This document shows positions 11,546-22,500 of a DNA stretch of 64,000 bases, in pieces; positions within the stretch are counted from its first letter, which is position 1; each line of letters starts with the position of its first letter. The notes beneath the pieces were generated by a model. That model saw only the letters and a list, made by a program, of their open reading frames with translations. It made no database searches and was not told the origin of the DNA. This DNA comes from Lytechinus variegatus (lineage: Eukaryota > Echinodermata > Echinoidea > Temnopleuroida > Toxopneustidae). The translations under genes were made by a program, and so were the position numbers. The stretch covers positions 47,175,422 through 47,239,421 of the forward strand of contig NC_054740.1 of the NCBI RefSeq assembly GCF_018143015.1, written 5' to 3'.

Positions 11546-12963
11546 GGATGTCCCCCCAGGACCAAAATCCAATTGAAACGAGTTGGATTTCCAACTGGTT
11601 TCAATTGGTTTCAAATTGGTTTCAACTGGTTACAATTGGTTTTAACTGGAATTTCACAATTTCCAGTTGAAACCAATTGAAACCAGTTGGGCAACTGGAA
11701 ATCCTTACTGGAACCAGTTGGGTACATGGATATGACTTCCAACTGGAAATGACTTCTAACTGGAACCAGTTGGGTAACTGGAAATCCTAACTGGAACCAG
11801 TTGGGCAACTGGAAATCCTAACTGGAACCAGTTGGGAACTGGAAATGACTTCCAACTGGAAATGATTTCTAATTGGAACCAGTTGGGTAACTGGAAATCC
11901 TAAATGGAACCAATTGGGTAACTGGAGATGACTTCTAACTGGAAAGATGGGTAACTGAATTCTAATTGTAGCCAGTTGGGTAACTGGAACCAGTTGGGTA
12001 ACTGGAAATCCTAACTGGATCCAGTTGGGTAACTGGAAATGATTTCCAATTGGTTTCCAATTGGAAATTTTCCAGTTACCCAACTGGATCCAGAATACCA
12101 GTTAATTTGCATATTTTCTGCCAATGTGCACAGATTAATGTTTTATGAGATTCATCATAATTTACAATGTATCTATTTAATTTTTCTCAATTTGAAGTTC
12201 CACACTTTTTTCAGATAAGTGTTTCCAATACTTTATAGCAGTGAAAATCATGTTCATAAATGTTATAGATTATAATTAAAACAGAATAACTGTTACCAAA
12301 TTACATCAAATCAAAATACATATATTTGAAGAACTCCAATATGAATATATACATATGAAAGTCTGTATTTTATCAATGCACTTTGCATTGGTATTAATAA
12401 TAGACAAATAACACTGCTTCTGTTGGCATGAGCAATAGTTAGTGCAAATGCTAATTAATTTGTAACTAATTAAGTTCATTCCAACTGGAAGTTCCAATTG
12501 GATCCAGTTGGAAATCAATTAGTTTCAACTGGTTCCAGTTGAAAACCATGCAGTTGCCTCCAATTGGTTTCAACTGGAACCAATTGAAACCAGTTGCCCC
12601 CGCTCCAATTGGATTCAAAATTGGAACTGGAACCAACTTAAAACCAATTGAAACCAATAGCAAACTGGTTCCAGTTACCCAATTGGTTTTAACTGGAACC
12701 AGTTGGCAACTGGTTTTCAATTGGAACCAGTTGTTCCAATTTCCCTATTGAAACCAGTTGGCCAACTGGTTTCAATTGGTTTTGCTCTAATTGGTTTCAA
12801 CTGGATTTTGGTCCTGGGCCGGCAGAAAATATGCAAATTAACTGGTTTCAATTGGATCCAGTTGGGTAACTGGAAAATTTCCAATTGGAAACCAATTGGA
12901 AATCATTCCAGTTACCCAACTGGATCCAGTTAGGATTTCCAGTTACCCCGGGGGGGGGGGGGG

Positions 12964-13495
12964 CACTTCCATTCACGAGTGGATACCATGCGCGACCATG
13001 GGGTCTCGAAAAGCGGCACCCTAAACACGTAATTTCCATATTCTGAAAATGTACCCCTTAACAAGTACTGGCATGTGAAACCCTACCCTTAACAAGTATT
13101 AGAAACAAAACGATAGGCTACTCTTGGCAAATATTCCCTGAAATGAACCCCTAAACAAGTATATAGAATGTTTTATTGTTAGGGGTACTTCGGTAGTCAG
13201 CTTTACCTTATTTGGTTTAGTAGGACCCCACCTTCACCTCGCTGAAATCGGACTCTAAACACGAAGTGTTAGGGCAAAAAGGACATCCTTTATAAAACAT
13301 TTCAATTTTGTTTTATCATCCCCGAAAATTCGACCCTAAATACGTAATTCTCCTAGCGAAATAGATACCCTTTTTTCATTATTTTTGTGTTTTTGACACC
13401 CTTATCACGTTACGTACGTAACGTGCCCTATCGTGAAAAAGACCTTTTTACGTGTTTTTTGGGTCGCGCATGGTATCCACTCGTCAATGTAAGTG
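12964..13495. mobile_element. 532-bp element with CACTT terminal inverted repeats
   Basis: The left end CACTTCCATTCACGAGTGG and right end CCACTCGTCAATGTAAGTG are inverted repeats over about 34 bases, continuing as ATACCATGCGCGACC on both sides. G/C runs flank both ends, and CCAGTTACCC stands on either side, but that word belongs to the host array so it is weak evidence for target duplication. The interior has a perfect 20-base palindrome at 13406-13425. A truncated inverted copy lies at 15362-15590. Confidence 0.75.
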
Positions 13496-13538
13496 GCCCC
13501 CTGGGCCAGTTACCCATGCAACTTGTTCCCGACCATAG

Positions 13539-13849
13539 GCGGCGGAAGCGGGGGGACGTGTCCCCCCTAAATTTTAGGTGGGGGGGGGGGGACAGTCCCC
13601 CGTACATTTTTTTTGATAACCTTTTTTTTTTTTTTTTGCTTGTCAATTTTTTTTCCTGCGTCCCCCCCTAAATTCACGTGGCCCCCCCTCAAACGTGTGT
13701 TGTTCCCCCCTAAAATTTAGGTTGATGACCTTTTTTTTTTTTTTTTTTTTGCTTGTCAAAAAATTTTGGGGCGCTTGTCCTATACGTGTCCATCCCAAAA
13801 TTTCAGGTGGACACCCCCTAAATTTATTGGCTTATTGGCTTCCGCCGCC
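13539..13849. mobile_element. MITE with GGCGGCGGAAGC ends
   Basis: GGCGGCGGAAGC at 13539 is matched by GCTTCCGCCGCC ending 13849. The interior consists of repeated CCCCCCTAAATTTTAGG-like and TTTTTTTGCTTGTCAA segments with long T and C runs, partly as inverted pairs. It is compact, non-coding and inserted in the CCAGTTGG foldback. Confidence 0.7.
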
Positions 13850-14384
13850 AATGTTCCCAACTGGTTCCAATCAGAATTCAGTTACCCATCTTTCCAGTTA
13901 GAAGTCATCTCCAGTTACCCAACTGGTTCCAATTAGGATTTCCAGTTACCCAACTGGTTCCAGTTAGAAATCATTTCCAGTTGGAAGTCATTTCCAGTTA
14001 CCCAACTGGTTCCAGTTAGGATTTCCAGTTGCCAAACTGGTTCCAGTTAGGATTTCCAGTTACCCAACTGGTTCCAGTTAGAAATCATTTCCAGAAGTTG
14101 GAAGTCATCATTCCAGTTAGGATTTCCAGTTACCGAACTGGTTCCATTTAGAAATAATATCCAGTTGGAATTAGTCATATCCATTTACCCAACTGGTTCC
14201 AGTTAGGATTTCCAGTTGCCCAACTGGTTCCAGTTAGGATTTCCAGTTGCCCAACTGGTTTCAATTGGTTTCAACTGGAAATTGTTAAATTCCAGTTAAA
14301 ACCAATTGAAACCAGTTGGAAATCCAACTGGTTTATTGGATTTTGGTCCTGGGATATGTCCTTAATATTAGGTCAGTATACCTG

Positions 14385-14476
14385 ACAACTGAGCGCGCTT
14401 CGTGCGCTCCCTAAGTGACTAAAAAATTTTGCTGGTGCCCTCCCCAATGACGTGACCCACGGTACGCCACTGTATG
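14385..14476 (-). repeat. Terminal fragment of a dispersed DNA repeat
   Basis: Read on the minus strand it begins CAGTGGCGTACCGTGGGTCA, passes a G-rich segment and reaches a GCGCACGAAGCGCGC core. Similar starts (AGTGGCGTTGCTAGGATTT at 39050, CAGTGGCAGCGGAACG at 60014) also sit beside GCGAGC-type repeats. Probably the end of a related element. Confidence 0.5.
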
Positions 14477-14559
14477 GAAGTTTATATTAACATAAGCTTC
14501 AAAAATACAAAAAAATATATGTTCAACATTTCAGAATACGGCCCTGGTTGGTGAAATAC

Positions 14560-14698
14560 CGCGTTTCAGTATACGTACGTATTCGTGCGCGCGCGCTCTG
14601 CGACGACACAACGTTAATTTCTAACGCGGTATCTCCGATTTCGAGCAACTTTACTCGGCTCAAGCAAGCGTGTTTTACACGATCCTACAACAACAAAA
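14560..14698 (+). promoter_or_regulatory. Candidate promoter and 5' leader
   Basis: A CpG-rich patch with an alternating GTGCGCGCGCGC tract and CGACGACACAACG precedes an ATG in fair initiation context (CAAAAATGT). It contrasts with AT-rich flanks and lies directly upstream of a short exon with a good splice donor. There is no TATA box at a standard distance. The assignment rests on composition and on the exon that follows. Confidence 0.35.
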
Positions 14699-15933
14699 AT
14701 GTCTTTGGAAATTGAATCTGCGGAGTAAGTCTTTTGTCTCCCTTTTTGGAGTTTGCCGAGTTTGTATGTTCATAATGTTTAAGCTCCGTTTTTGTAGTTA
14801 TGAAAGTTAGATGTGGTACCGGTAGTCCCGGAGGGGCCACTTACATTCACTTGTTCACTGCATCTGCAACCATCCTGCCTGTGGGGATTCTACAGGTAGG
14901 ACTATGGTATGCCAATGCTTTACAGAGCACACACTTTGAAAAATCATTAAAATATCACTTTTGTGACCACAATTACTGATTTCCACACAGTTGCAATTTA
15001 TTTTCCATTAGTAACTTGGGAATAATTTTTGTATCCACCAGAGCGCTCATAAAACTTGAATTTTGGGCATATTTTTGTGTACGCCCTCTATTGGTGGAAA
15101 GTAATATGGCAAGAAAATTTTCATTTTTCAATCTCTATATTTAATTAAGAAAAAAATAATTTCAAGAATTAAATTTACATAAGAGCCAAGTTATATGATG
15201 AATTCCTGTAATGAAAACTGACAGTGTAAGAAAATCAAGCATTTGTCCCATATAAAAAGAGAAATTAAGCCAAACATTGCAACCATTATTTTGCCACACA
15301 TGGAGATATAGGCCTAACTGAGAACAAGGTTATATTATAACCTTGTTCATTGAATGAGTGCTTGCTTACATTGACGAGTGGATACCACGCGCGACCAAAA
15401 AAACACGTAAAAAGGATGTCTTTTTCACGATAGGGCACGTTACGTGCGTAACGTGATAAGGGTGTCAAAAACACAAAAATAATGAAAAAAGGGTATCTAT
15501 TTCGCTAGGAAAATTACGTGTTTAGGGTCGAATTTGCGGGGATGATAAAACAAAATTCAAATGTTCTATAAAGGATGTCCTTTTTGCTCCAAGGCTCAAT
15601 CTAAAAAAAAAAATAGGAGGACACCGTGCACTTGAGTGTTGCACTTGAGTGTGGTACTTGCAATGTTGCATGCTGTTAGCTAGCCAGTTTGAGCTCATGT
15701 TCTCTGCCAGAGCTCTGGGTGAGAATTCTATAATGGCCTAAGTGATGGTGATTTTCTGTTTCAGATGGAGTTTAGATTTCATGTTAATTTTTGAAAACTG
15801 TCAAAAAACTTATATGATTTCTTCATTGGGATTAATATTTAAGTCATTAATGAATACATTTTCACAAAATTTAGACTCTCCAAGAATGAAAGGCATTTTC
15901 TGTGGAGATCTGCGTTTTCAGAATAACTTGTGA
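14699..15933 (+). CDS. Candidate two-exon gene, 64-residue product (unrecognised)
   Basis: Exon 1 (14699-14724) encodes MSLEIESA plus two bases of the next codon and ends at a strong donor, GA|GTAAGT. A consensus acceptor with pyrimidine tract (TTTTCTGTTTCAG) ends at 15764, and exon 2 runs 15765-15933 in the matching phase to a TGA. The join therefore gives one uninterrupted 64-codon frame continuing EWSLDFMLIFENCQKT. The 1040-base intron holds repeats (14876-15060, 15362-15590) and a SINE follows the stop. I do not recognise the protein. Exon 2 may continue through a weaker donor near 15930 (AACTT|GTGAAA), making this the 5' end of a longer gene. The matching phase could be chance (about one in three), but combined with good splice sites and an open second exon it is the best host-gene candidate here. 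Confidence 0.4.
14876..15060. repeat. Dispersed repeat shared with 52290-52450 (inverted)
   Basis: The words CTGTGGGGATTCTACAGGTA, GACTATGGTATGCCAATGCT and ATATCACTTTTGTGACC occur here in order. They appear as reverse complement at 52290-52450 with few differences. The segment lies inside the candidate intron. Its full element boundaries are not visible. Confidence 0.65.
15362..15590 (-). mobile_element. Truncated copy of the CACTT-ended element
   Basis: The reverse complement of this stretch matches 13270-13495 almost throughout, including the terminal GGATACCA-GCGCGACC, the palindrome (here CACGTTACGTGCGTAACGTG, one base changed) and the TTTTGTTTTATCATCCCC segment. It stops at about 15590, so about half the element is missing. 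Confidence 0.75.
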
Positions 15934-15988
15934 AAAACTTAAGGTACATGAACCTACAATACATGTACATAGCCTGTGGCTATGTGTG

Positions 15989-16348
15989 GAGGAGCCGTGG
16001 TGTAGTGGTTCTGACTCTCATCTCGCCTTGTTAACAGAGGGTCGTGTGTTCGAATCCCACCGCGGTATGGCGTCCTTTGGCAAGGCGTTAATCCACACTT
16101 TGCCACTCTCGACCCAGGTGCTAAATGGGTACCCGGTAGGATGTGAAAGTCATTGTAGCTTGTCCAGTATTGTGTGCGCCTCACAGGCGACTGACTGGAA
16201 TACTCCCTAGGGAGTGGAGGATGTGCACACATTGTGTGCGGGAATGACTGATTGAATCCGATGACTGGGGTAATAATATATCTGTAAAGCGCTTAAAAAC
16301 GTTCCGATGGATTAAGCCCTATATAAAAGCGGATTATTATTATTATTA
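15989..16348 (+). mobile_element. tRNA-derived SINE, full length with ATT tail
   Basis: The head resembles a tRNA with box A TGGTGTAGTGG (about 16000) and an intact box B GTTCGAATCCC (16048-16058). The body carries GACCCAGGTGCTAAATGGG and TACCCGGTAGGATGTGAAAG. The 3' part reads GTAAAGCGCTTAAAAACG and CCCTATATAAAAGCGG, followed by (ATT)n at 16333-16348. Body and tail are typical of SINEs moved by a partner LINE. It is not a functional tRNA gene. Confidence 0.85.
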
Positions 16349-16690
16349 TATGCTGGAATTTGAATAGACTGAGTTAGATATTGATTTCATTTCTTTAACA
16401 TAATTCATATGCAATCAAAGTACACCTCATAGTCACAATCACACACAAACACTCTCCCACACCCATGATTCTAACCATGAATAAAAAACCTTAATTTTTT
16501 TTCTAAATTTATTATTTGATCTGAATTCTCTCTTTCTCCATCTCTCCTTTATTTGTTTGTTTTATTCATTAATTTTATTTAGATTTTTTTTTGGGGGGGG
16601 TTCATTGTTCATGGTTCATTAAAGATGAAAAATAAATAAGCCCATGTGTGTATGGTTGTAATGGGGATCTGGCGTGAAGGTGTCAACACT
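16349..16690. other. AT-rich spacer, nothing recognised
   Basis: Short homopolymer runs and a G run at 16593. No feature could be supported. Confidence 0.5.
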
Positions 16691-18228
16691 TACACTACAG
16701 GGAAAAAGAAACTTGGCATTCGGGATCGTGAAACACGCTAGCAAATGTGCGGGATGGTCTAACGGGATTTGAACGGATTCGTAGCGGGAAACTCAAAACT
16801 GAGACGCAAATTCTAGCGTGCTCGGTTGTGATTTTATCGTGCGCGCGGTCGTGATTTTCATCCCGCTTCTAACGTGATTTCCATGCTTCCATCGAGATCC
16901 CGTTGGTTTGACGTGCGTTTTTGCACGATGGATGTATGCGCAAGTTGGTTTCAAGACACGCGCCACACCTTTTAAAAGGCAAGACAACAACAGGAAATGA
17001 TTTTAAAGGGAATGATCACCCTTGCGCGAAACTGAACAAAAAGGATTGAAGTGGAAATGTAACTGTATTGACGACTTTCATTGCTAATTCATTTTTACTC
17101 TGACATGAATATTGCGTGTTTCGTTCACAGATCATTCATTGAATATCCGAAATGTATTTTTTTTTGTAGAGGAAACCCTTCTTAATCTTATAAATGATTA
17201 TAAGGTGGGACATGTTTTAAGATTGTCTTGAGGCTTTCATAATTTCAGATGTCCATTTACATTTTGAACAGAATTTATGTTCTTGATAAAAATATTAAAG
17301 ACGCATTTTCGGAACAATAGAGACATCCCGGCGTGACACAAACGGGTATAAAATGATAATCTATAAAATGGTAAAGTTCCTTAACATATTTGTAAAGAGT
17401 TATGAAATGGAAATCATCTGGTTGAGTTATTTATAGTCCGGTGTTGGCCCTGATGGTGTTGGTGTTGAAATTTTGATTGCTTCCCCTAACTCCCAAAAAT
17501 ATTCAAGTTTGCATAACTGATTCAGATCACATTATTGTCATCTCAACAACTAGTGATTGACTTTTCGGGACCATCTTCATTTTATGTTTGGTGTTATAAT
17601 CGTGTAAAAGTTGACCTTACACCAACACCAAAAGGTCAACACCGAACATGAAATCACCCATTTACGACTTGAAACTAATGATGATCTAAAAATAATTGTT
17701 GTAGGTTCTTAACAAATTCGTTAAGAGTTTTGAGGTTAAAATATAATCATATCGATATGATTTATGACGTAAAATCTCTCAAATTTACTTCCGAAATATA
17801 TGAGTTTCGCTTCGATCTTGGAGCACAGACCCTGATAAAAATGTAAAAAAATAATCTAGAAATTGTTGATGGTTCTTCGTAAGAGTTATGACGTAATCAT
17901 GTCAGCTATGATTTATGACGTAAAATTATCATAATCGGCATTTGAAAGATACTAGTTGCGCTTGGATATTGGAGCTCCTTGGTCGGATTAAAGCGTATGA
18001 AAATGATTGATAATCTATTAATTTTGTTGAAGGTTCTTGACATAATTATTCGTAAAAGTTGTAAGGAAGAAAGTAATCATATCCATGTGATCTATGACGT
18101 AAAATCATGTTTCTTAGCTTTCGAAAGCTACGAGTTTCGCTTGGATATTGGAGCACCTTAGCCCGATCAAAATATATGAAAATGATAATGTAAAATTGTT
18201 GAATGTTCTTAACATTAATGTTGTAAGT

Positions 18229-18310
18229 TAGAGCAATTACGGATCGGAGTTCGGTTCGGAAGTTTTGCTCCTAAAATCGGAATCGGTTCGGATATCGGAT
18301 CGGAAGATAT
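18229..18310. repeat. Cluster of ATCGG/TTCGG words, possible transposon end
   Basis: GGATCGG, GGTTCGG, AATCGG, ATCGGTTCGG and ATATCGGATCGG are packed into about 70 bases, just where copy 1 departs from copy 2. This resembles the word-rich subterminal zones of the hAT-like elements elsewhere in the window. No partner terminus was identified. Confidence 0.4.
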
Positions 18311-18476
18311 TCAAAAACAAAAAAATACATTAAAATTTGTATGTGGCCGGCGCGTGGAGAAATGCGGCACGCTATACTGATGGCAGAATTTGTTTTGATC
18401 TCCGACATAATCGGAGGAAGGAAAATAAGATAATGATGTTCCAGCGCGACACTACCGCCGATCAACGATAGGCCTC

Positions 18477-19055
18477 TTCTCTACAACATCGTGGTGATGG
18501 CGGAGTCCGTTGTGAACTTTTAGAGGTCGCATTACTTACCGAAAAGGACGCACTACTATCCAAAGTTGTTTACCATGATATTCACCTTCTCTACAACATC
18601 GTAGTGATGGCGGATCGAGGTAATCGTAGACTCTTAAAGGTCGCATGACCTTCCGAAAAAGACGCATTATTATCCAGAGTTGTTAACCATGATATTCACC
18701 TTCTCTACAACATCGTAGTGATGGCGGAGGTAATCGTAATCTCAAAAAGGTCGCATGACCTCCCGAAAAAACGCATTATTATCAAAAGTTGTTTACCGTG
18801 ATATTCACCTTCTCTACAACATCGTAGTGATGGCGGAGGTAATCGTAAACTCTTAAAGGTCACATGACCTCCCGAAAAAGACGCATTATTATCCAGAGTT
18901 GTTTACCGTGATATTCACCTTCTCTACAACATCGTAGTGATGGCGGAGGTAATCGTAAACTCTTAAAGGTCACATGACCTCCCGAAAAAGACGCATTATT
19001 ATCCAGAGTTGTTTACCATGATATTCACCTTCTCTACAACGTCGTAGTGATGGCT
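18477..19055. repeat. 110-bp tandem array
   Basis: Unit starts (TTCTCTACAACATCG) fall at 18477, 18587, 18701, 18810, 18920 and 19030, giving a period of 109-114 bases. Units share GTAGTGATGGCGGAGG, ATGACCTCCCGAAAAA and GACGCATTATTATCC. The array is in copy 1 only; copy 2 lacks it at the matching place (34560-35400). Confidence 0.9.
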
Positions 19056-19354
19056 TTAATTTAAATCGATGATTTAGTAATATGATTGTTGTATAAACGC
19101 ATATTTGGAATTAGTCCAAGACCAAACCAATGTTCTGGTGTTGAATTAACACCGCAATTTTTGCAGTGCACAGACTGTCAAAAGTAAAAGAAATCAGGGA
19201 CAGAAAATTTCATGAATGTCCCGGTCGGACGTATATATGGAATATGTCATTTTTATCATCTTCTCCGTGCCCTGCACACTATTCTGCATTTTATTTCCCA
19301 TTATCCCCAATATTTTTCTCTCTCAGCATTCGATCCGCAGTTGTTAGAAAAAAA

Positions 19355-19957
19355 CAGAGATGCCAACCCTCCCGATTTCATCGGGAGGCTCCCGAAAATT
19401 CATCCAAACTCCCGCCCTTACGATTACCATCCTTATCCTCCCGAAATTACGATTTTTTTGCATTGATCAAATTGGATTGGAAGGACTTGTATCGTCTGCT
19501 AACTTTAGCATGTAGTAACTCCATTACGTTCGCTGCTACTAAATTCTGTGTGAAAGGTAGACAAATAAGGAGTAGCGAAAAGCTGGTGCATGTGATATAC
19601 CCAACGGGAATCCACTGTGCACCAGGCCGGTAGGCCTGGCTAGCTTCCAGATGCGTGTGCGGTCGCGGCCACTGGATTTGTCGAGTCGTGCGGTGGAATA
19701 TTGGTGTGTGATTTCGGTGTATTGATGGGTTAATATTGTCACAAAATGGCGGAAAATCGACAAAAGAAGATCAACAAATGGTCTCAGAAGTATAAGACTG
19801 AATACAGTCTCCAGTACCTGTGTGTTCGGAAGTCTGAAAGAGGAATTTACCATGCATTTTGCGCAATTTGCAGCGTGGACATTTCAGTTGAGCACGGAGG
19901 TCGTGATGATATTCGGAAGCACTTAACGTTCGGGAGCAAACGGCATAGGCCTGCAGC
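19355..19957 (+). mobile_element. hAT-like insertion in copy 1, 3'-truncated
   Basis: Comparison with copy 2 (inverted, near 33750-33815) shows extra DNA here. It starts CAGAGATGCCAACC, followed by repeated CTCCCG/CGGGAG words over 90 bases, a first-exon-like coding piece and a return to shared sequence at CATTATATTCC. The start is close to the 5' end of the element at 48941 (CAGAGCTGCCAAG). The right terminus is missing, so the piece is truncated or rearranged. At this point copy 2 has about 29 other bases. Confidence 0.55.
19746..19946 (+). pseudogene. BED-type zinc-finger N-terminal fragment (hAT transposase-like)
   Basis: The reading frame from ATG 19746 gives an acidic/basic N-terminus with KKINKWSQKYKTEY, then a finger of form C39-x2-C42 (CAIC), VEHGGRDDIRKH with H59, and H67 (SKRH). 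The HGG-x-D-I-x-x-H pattern is characteristic of BED-like fingers at the N-terminus of hAT transposases and domesticated relatives. The spacing between the last two histidines (7) is longer than usual (about 5), and the frame soon runs into sequence shared with the surrounding transposon, so it is a fragment rather than a gene. The ATG lies in AAAATGGCGG, a YY1-type motif often found at promoters. No donor site is obvious after residue 67. The catalytic and dimerisation domains are absent. Confidence 0.55.
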
Positions 19958-20404
19958 CATTATATTCCACTCACTATTCATTAGTAGGGTGGATGAAAGG
20001 TTTTATTCGCACAAAATATGATAATGCTTTGAAGGGCGGTTGGGGTCTATGCCGCAACATTAAGCAGGATAAAATTGATCAGTTTATGTATGCCAATAGA
20101 TATGACTTAACACTCATCATATCAAACACAATATTTTTACAATTAATCAGACTTCCACCCCCCCCAAAAAAAAAATACACCAAAATACAGATAGGCCTAT
20201 TACAATTTTTTTACGATATGATACCAGCTTTGGAATATCGCACCCCTCTTCATTAAAATGTTTGGTCTCTTGAAAATGATATCTACTGATAGTGTGCTTT
20301 ATTATGTTATGAAAATTTGGAAATATAGGAAAATTACTTATCACATTATTTTTAAATAATTTATTATTTTCAGAAAATAAAGGCTTTAAAAATTTGTTAT
20401 GATC

Positions 20405-22500
20405 ATTTCCATTTACTATTCAAATCCTCTTAAGAAGTGCTGCAAGATACAATGTCTGTCTTGATGAATAGAAAAATTATGGAAAGTAAAACTACTTGTT
20501 CTTTGAATGAACCACGGATACAAGTGATAACAAAAAAACAGAATTGATGAACAGAAAATGTGGGTAGGCAAATCTACATGTTCTTTGAATGAAAAGCGTA
20601 GCTGAAAAAACAAACACAGAATTGATGAACAGAAAATGGGAATCCACCCGTCCTTTGGATAAACAAAGTAACTGATTAAATATGAAAAAAAAAAACAGAT
20701 TTGTTGAACAGAAAAATGATGGAAAGCGAATCTATTCATTCTTTGACGTAACTGATGAAAAAACATAATTGATGAAGAGAAAAATGATGGAAAGGGGTTC
20801 TATTGGTACTTGGAATGAACGATGAAACTGATAAAATAAAAATACAGAATTGTTGAACAGAAAAATGATGGAAAGCGTTTCTTTGAATAAAAGACGTAAC
20901 TGATGAAACAATTAAAACAAAACACAAATTTTTTGGGACTAGAAAATGATGGAAAGGGAATAAATTTGTTCTTGTAATGAACGATGTAACTGATTCAAAA
21001 TACAAAATTGAACAGAAAAATGATTGAGAGTGAATCTTCTTTGATTAAAAGTCGTTAGTGATGAAAATAAACACAGAATTGATAAACAAAAAATGATGGC
21101 TAGCGACTATAGTCATCTCTGTTCAATTCTTAATATATTTCGTATCTCAAAGGTTGTGTTTTTTATTTAAGTTATTCTATAACTATATGATTAATTCCGT
21201 TACAATAACTTGATTTTAAATCTCTATTTCATAACTTCCTAATTAAAACTCAAAACGGAATAATACTTGTCCTTTGAATGAACGCCGTAACTGATTAAAT
21301 GAAAAAAAAAGAATGAACAGAAAAATGATGGCAAGCAAATCTACTAGCTCTTTAAATGAAGAACGTAACTGATAAAATAAGAAATACAGAATTTATGAAC
21401 AGAAAATGGCGGAAAGCAAATCTTTTAATAAAAGACGTAAGTGATGAAATAAAAAAAAAAAAACAGAATTGATGAACAGAAAATGATGGTAAGCAAATCT
21501 TCTCGTCCTTTAAATGAACGACGTATTATGGATTAAAAAACAACAACAATGAACAGAAAATGATGGAAAGCAAATCTTCCTCGAATAAGAGACGCTAGTG
21601 ATGAAATTAAAAGAACACATAATTGACGAACAGAAAATTATGGGAGACGTATCTCACTTGTCCTTTGGATGAACGATGTATAACTGATAAAACAAAAAAA
21701 ATACAGAAGTAATGAACAGAAAATAATGGAATTATGGAAAGTGAATCTTCTTTGATTAAAGTCGTAAGTGATGAAAATAAACACAGAATTGATGAACAAA
21801 AAATGATGGTTAGCAAATATAATCATCTCTGTTCCATTCTTAATATGGATTTCGTATCTCAAAGGTTGTGTTTTTATTTAAATTTTCTATAACTACAATT
21901 AATTCTGTTACAATCTCTATTTCATAACAGCCATAATAAAACTCAAAACTGAATTATACTCGTCCTTGAATGAACGTCGTAACCGATTAAATGGGAAAAA
22001 ATAGTGAACAGAAAAATGATGGCAAGCAAATCTACTCGTTCTTTAAATGAACGACGTAACTGATAAAATAAGAAATACAGAATTTATGAACAGGAAATGG
22101 CAGAAATCGAATCTTTTAATAAAAGATGTTAGTGATGAAATAAAATAAAAAAACACAGAATTGATGAACACAAAATGATGGTTATTAAATCTACTCGTCC
22201 TTTAAATGAACGACTTAATGATTAAAAAACAACAATGATCAGAAAATGATGGAAAGCAAATCTTTTATAAAAGACATAACTGATGAAATAAAAAAAAAAC
22301 ACGTAATTGATAAACAGAAAATGATGAAAGTGCTCATTCTTTGAGTGAAATACGTACCTGATTGAAGTTTTATAAAATTACAGAAAAGATAAAAAAGGAT
22401 TATCTAATCGTCCTTTAAACGGAAGATGTCATTGATAACAAACACTGGAAAATAAATCATGGAGCTAGCTCCGTAAATAAACATTGGAAAGAGAATCTAC
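20405..22500. repeat. Degenerate tandem array in copy 1 (AACAGAAAATGATGG units)
   Basis: Units of roughly 90-100 bases share TTGATGAACAGAAAATGATGG, AAGCAAATCT, CTCGTCCTTTAAATGAACG and ACGTAACTGATGAAA. A higher-order duplication of about 700 bases is marked by TTCGTATCTCAAAGGTTGTG at about 21142 and 21852. The same array in copy 2 lies inverted at 23990-24265, 29290-30718 and 32459-33330. Confidence 0.85.

Larger units (their letters stand above)
11555..14353. mobile_element. Nested foldback element(s) made of CCAGTTGG minisatellite
   Basis: The left terminus CCCAGGACCAAAATCC (11555) returns inverted as GGATTTTGGTCCTGGG at 12804-12819 and again at 14338-14353. At least two related foldback units are therefore fused or nested. 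The arms are arrays of GGAACCAGTTGGGTAACTGG and GGAAATCCTAACT words, in one orientation on the left and complementary on the right. An inner pair of 21-base inverted repeats (TTAATTTGCATATTTTCTG at 12102 and its complement ending 12841) encloses 0.7 kb of AT-rich DNA. Two other elements (12964-13495 and 13539-13849) are inserted. There is no coding content. Confidence 0.75.

Noticed and set aside
12945..12963. G-quadruplex from the long G run
   Set aside because: A single homopolymer run next to a C-rich start; common in the ends of these elements and in sequencing slippage, so not reported as a functional site.
15989..16080. Functional tRNA gene
   Set aside because: Boxes A and B are present but the acceptor stem is not convincing, and it is fused to a SINE body and ATT tail; two related SINEs occur in the window.
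19166..19633. 155-codon frame, longest in the window
   Set aside because: It spans shared transposon sequence and then the inserted hAT-like end, so it crosses an insertion junction; the sister copy ends differently after about 60 codons.
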